Below, in pieces: positions 62,620 through 64,000 of a stretch of DNA of 64,000 nucleotides. Location of the stretch: contig CAXKWD010000003.1 of assembly GCA_964059195.1 (NCBI GenBank), positions 195,758,174 to 195,822,173 of the forward strand, given 5' to 3'. The stretch's first letter is position 1; each line of letters starts with the position of its first letter. The DNA is from Ectobius pallidus. Lineage: Eukaryota > Arthropoda > Insecta > Blattodea > Ectobiidae. Under the pieces are notes generated by a model. It had not been told where the DNA came from. It searched no databases and saw nothing but the letters and a program-made list of their open reading frames with translations. The translations under genes and the position numbers were made by a program.

Positions 62620-64000
62620 GACAATAATTTTATTTATTTTATTTTATTTAATAATAACGAACATTACAGGTATAAAACCCAATTACAATGTCCATGCCAA
62701 AAATACAATGCATACATACAAAATAATTAAAACATAAGATACAAAAGATAAGAATACACAAAAGATAAAAGTAAAAAGTACACAAAAAAACATTACAAGC
62801 AGAAAAAGAAATTCCTAGCTACATCTGGGTTCCAGCAGTTGCCAGGTTATAATCACAGTACATAATGCCTTGGAGAATTAAGATAAGAAAGAAAGAAAGA
62901 GTGAGGAGAATGTTTGGCAAACCAATACACTAACTACAATTGATTGTAACTACGTTTAGTGATTTTAATTCAGTATTAAATCAACTTCAACTAAAGCTTT
63001 TTTGAATTCATTTTCGGACATGCTAAGTATATCAAAATTTAAAAAGTTAATTTTATTTTACAAAGTGGTTACTTTATTTAAAGGTGAATTTTTATGAATA
63101 TCAGTATTTACCCTGGGGGTAAAAAATAGCTTCCTGTGTTTACTTAGTTTACATGGCACGTAAAAATAAATCTTCTTAACAATATTATTATCATCAATTT
63201 TTTAATGCAATAATTTGTGAAGAAATATTAAACCTTGATTATTTCTTCTAAATTTTAAACTTTTAATATCATATAGTTCTAAAAGCGTTTGGTAATTCAA
63301 ATATGTTGGATAATGGCCAGTACTTCTGAATATCAAAAATTTTTAAAACTTCGATTGTATTTTTTCTATTGAATCAGAAAGTTTAATAGTCATTGGATTC
63401 CATATGACTGTACCATATTCGAGGTTTTGTCTGACCAATGAATTATAAAGTCTGATTAATGTATTTTCGCTAAATGTGCATGAATTCCTTATAATAAAAC
63501 CTAGATTTCTTAACGCTTTTAAAACAATTGTTTCAATGTGGCTGTTAAACCTGAGATCCTTGGTAAATGTTATCCCTAAATCTCTAGTTTCCATTACTTC
63601 ATCAAGTTTAACATTATTTATATTATAGGCATATGATATAGTCTTTTTACATCTAGTGAAAGTCATTTTAACACATTTCTTAATGTTAAGTGGAAGTTTA
63701 TATTTATTACTCCATGTAGGCCTATATAATTTATTTAAGTCGTTTTGGAGTTGAAAACAATCTGAAACTGAAGCAATAGATTTATATATTTTAATGTCAT
63801 CAGCAAATAATAAAATATTGGAGTTGTTCACCACGTTCGGGAAATCATTTATGAAACATAGAAACAATAAAGGGCCTAAGTTTGGTCCTTGAGGAATTCC
63901 AGAATTAACCACAAACTGCTCAGATAAGTGATTTTGGTAACTCACTACCTGTGTTCTATTTCTTAAGTATGAGCACATAATTTTCATAAAGTGAGTGGAA
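62620..64000 (-). mobile_element. CR1/Jockey-like LINE, minus strand, runs off the right edge
   Basis: An (AATAA/ATAAA)n tail at about 62622-62655 marks the 3' end. ORF2 runs leftward from beyond 64000. A further C-terminal part (about 62960-63340) reads through two premature stops. The 5' half lies outside the window. Confidence 0.8.
63343..63987 (-). pseudogene. LINE reverse transcriptase, C-terminal half
   Basis: A 214-aa open frame, probably continuous with sequence beyond the window. 'RTQVVSYQNHLSE' and 'VNSGIPQGPNLGPLLFLCFI' precede 'LLFADDIKIY' (catalytic FADD). 'LNIKKCVKMTF', 'RDLGITFTKDLRFNSHIE' and 'LEYGTVIWNP' follow, all standard RT and thumb blocks of the CR1/Jockey group. TAA at about 63340 truncates it; the family sequence continues in the same frame ('LIFRSTGHYPTYLN') to a second stop near 63207. 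The youngest-looking LINE here, but not intact as seen. Confidence 0.82.

Overview
The window looks like AT-rich insect nuclear DNA. It is most likely from a cockroach or other Blattodea: it has a tandem family of intronless divergent ionotropic receptors (IRs, an expansion well known in cockroaches), TTAGG-like telomere-type repeats, and BEL/Pao, Penelope-like, CR1/Jockey-like, RTE-like, mariner, hAT, PIF/Harbinger and SINE elements. The species call is inference. I see no rRNA, no CRISPR and no bacterial-type gene, and no free-standing tRNA gene: all tRNA-like stretches belong to repeats.

The host genes are three intact IR genes on the + strand: 3158-5044 (628 aa), 32721-34595 (624 aa) and 45611-47479 (622 aa). 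A fourth copy at 37263-37627 keeps only about 122 N-terminal codons. The copies are arms of a segmental duplication. IR-1 and IR-3 share several kb of upstream DNA (1-3157 against about 42640-45610), including the same truncated LINE tail. All three intact genes share about 0.5 kb of proximal upstream DNA. IR-1 and IR-3 also share a decayed LINE endonuclease piece downstream, of which IR-2 keeps only the beginning. Among the copies a roughly 180-bp N-terminal coding tract is almost invariant, while the putative ligand-binding lobes differ, which suggests gene conversion plus divergence of the binding lobes.

Mobile elements fill the rest. 7061-9016: two LINE remnants and a hairpin of LINE tails. 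9017-26675: a composite BEL/Pao element, LTR-internal-LTR-internal-LTR, with a 7852-bp period and a single 5-bp target duplication ATGCT, inserted in a CR1/Jockey-like LINE. That LINE resumes at 26676, is broken again by a foldback element with a SINE in its edge, and ends near 28631. 28806-32210: Harbinger-like and dispersed repeats and two opposed LINE fragments. 36610-40680: a transposase fragment abuts the truncated IR-4, which is cut by a Penelope-like element that itself carries a nested THAP-domain (P-like) element. 42640-45120: the second upstream duplicate, carrying a transposase scrap and a degenerate TTAGG/TTGGG tract. 48000-64000: no host gene recognised; it holds a hAT MITE, a minus-strand Penelope-like fragment, a 2.6-kb Harbinger element with paralogous empty sites, a perfect-hairpin microMITE, a second foldback copy, a 120-bp tandem duplication, an inverted duplication of a mariner 3' end, a deleted mariner, and a minus-strand LINE running off the right edge.

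The IR proteins would be membrane cation-channel chemoreceptors in sensory neurons. They presumably work with co-receptors that are not present here. No other host pathway is represented.
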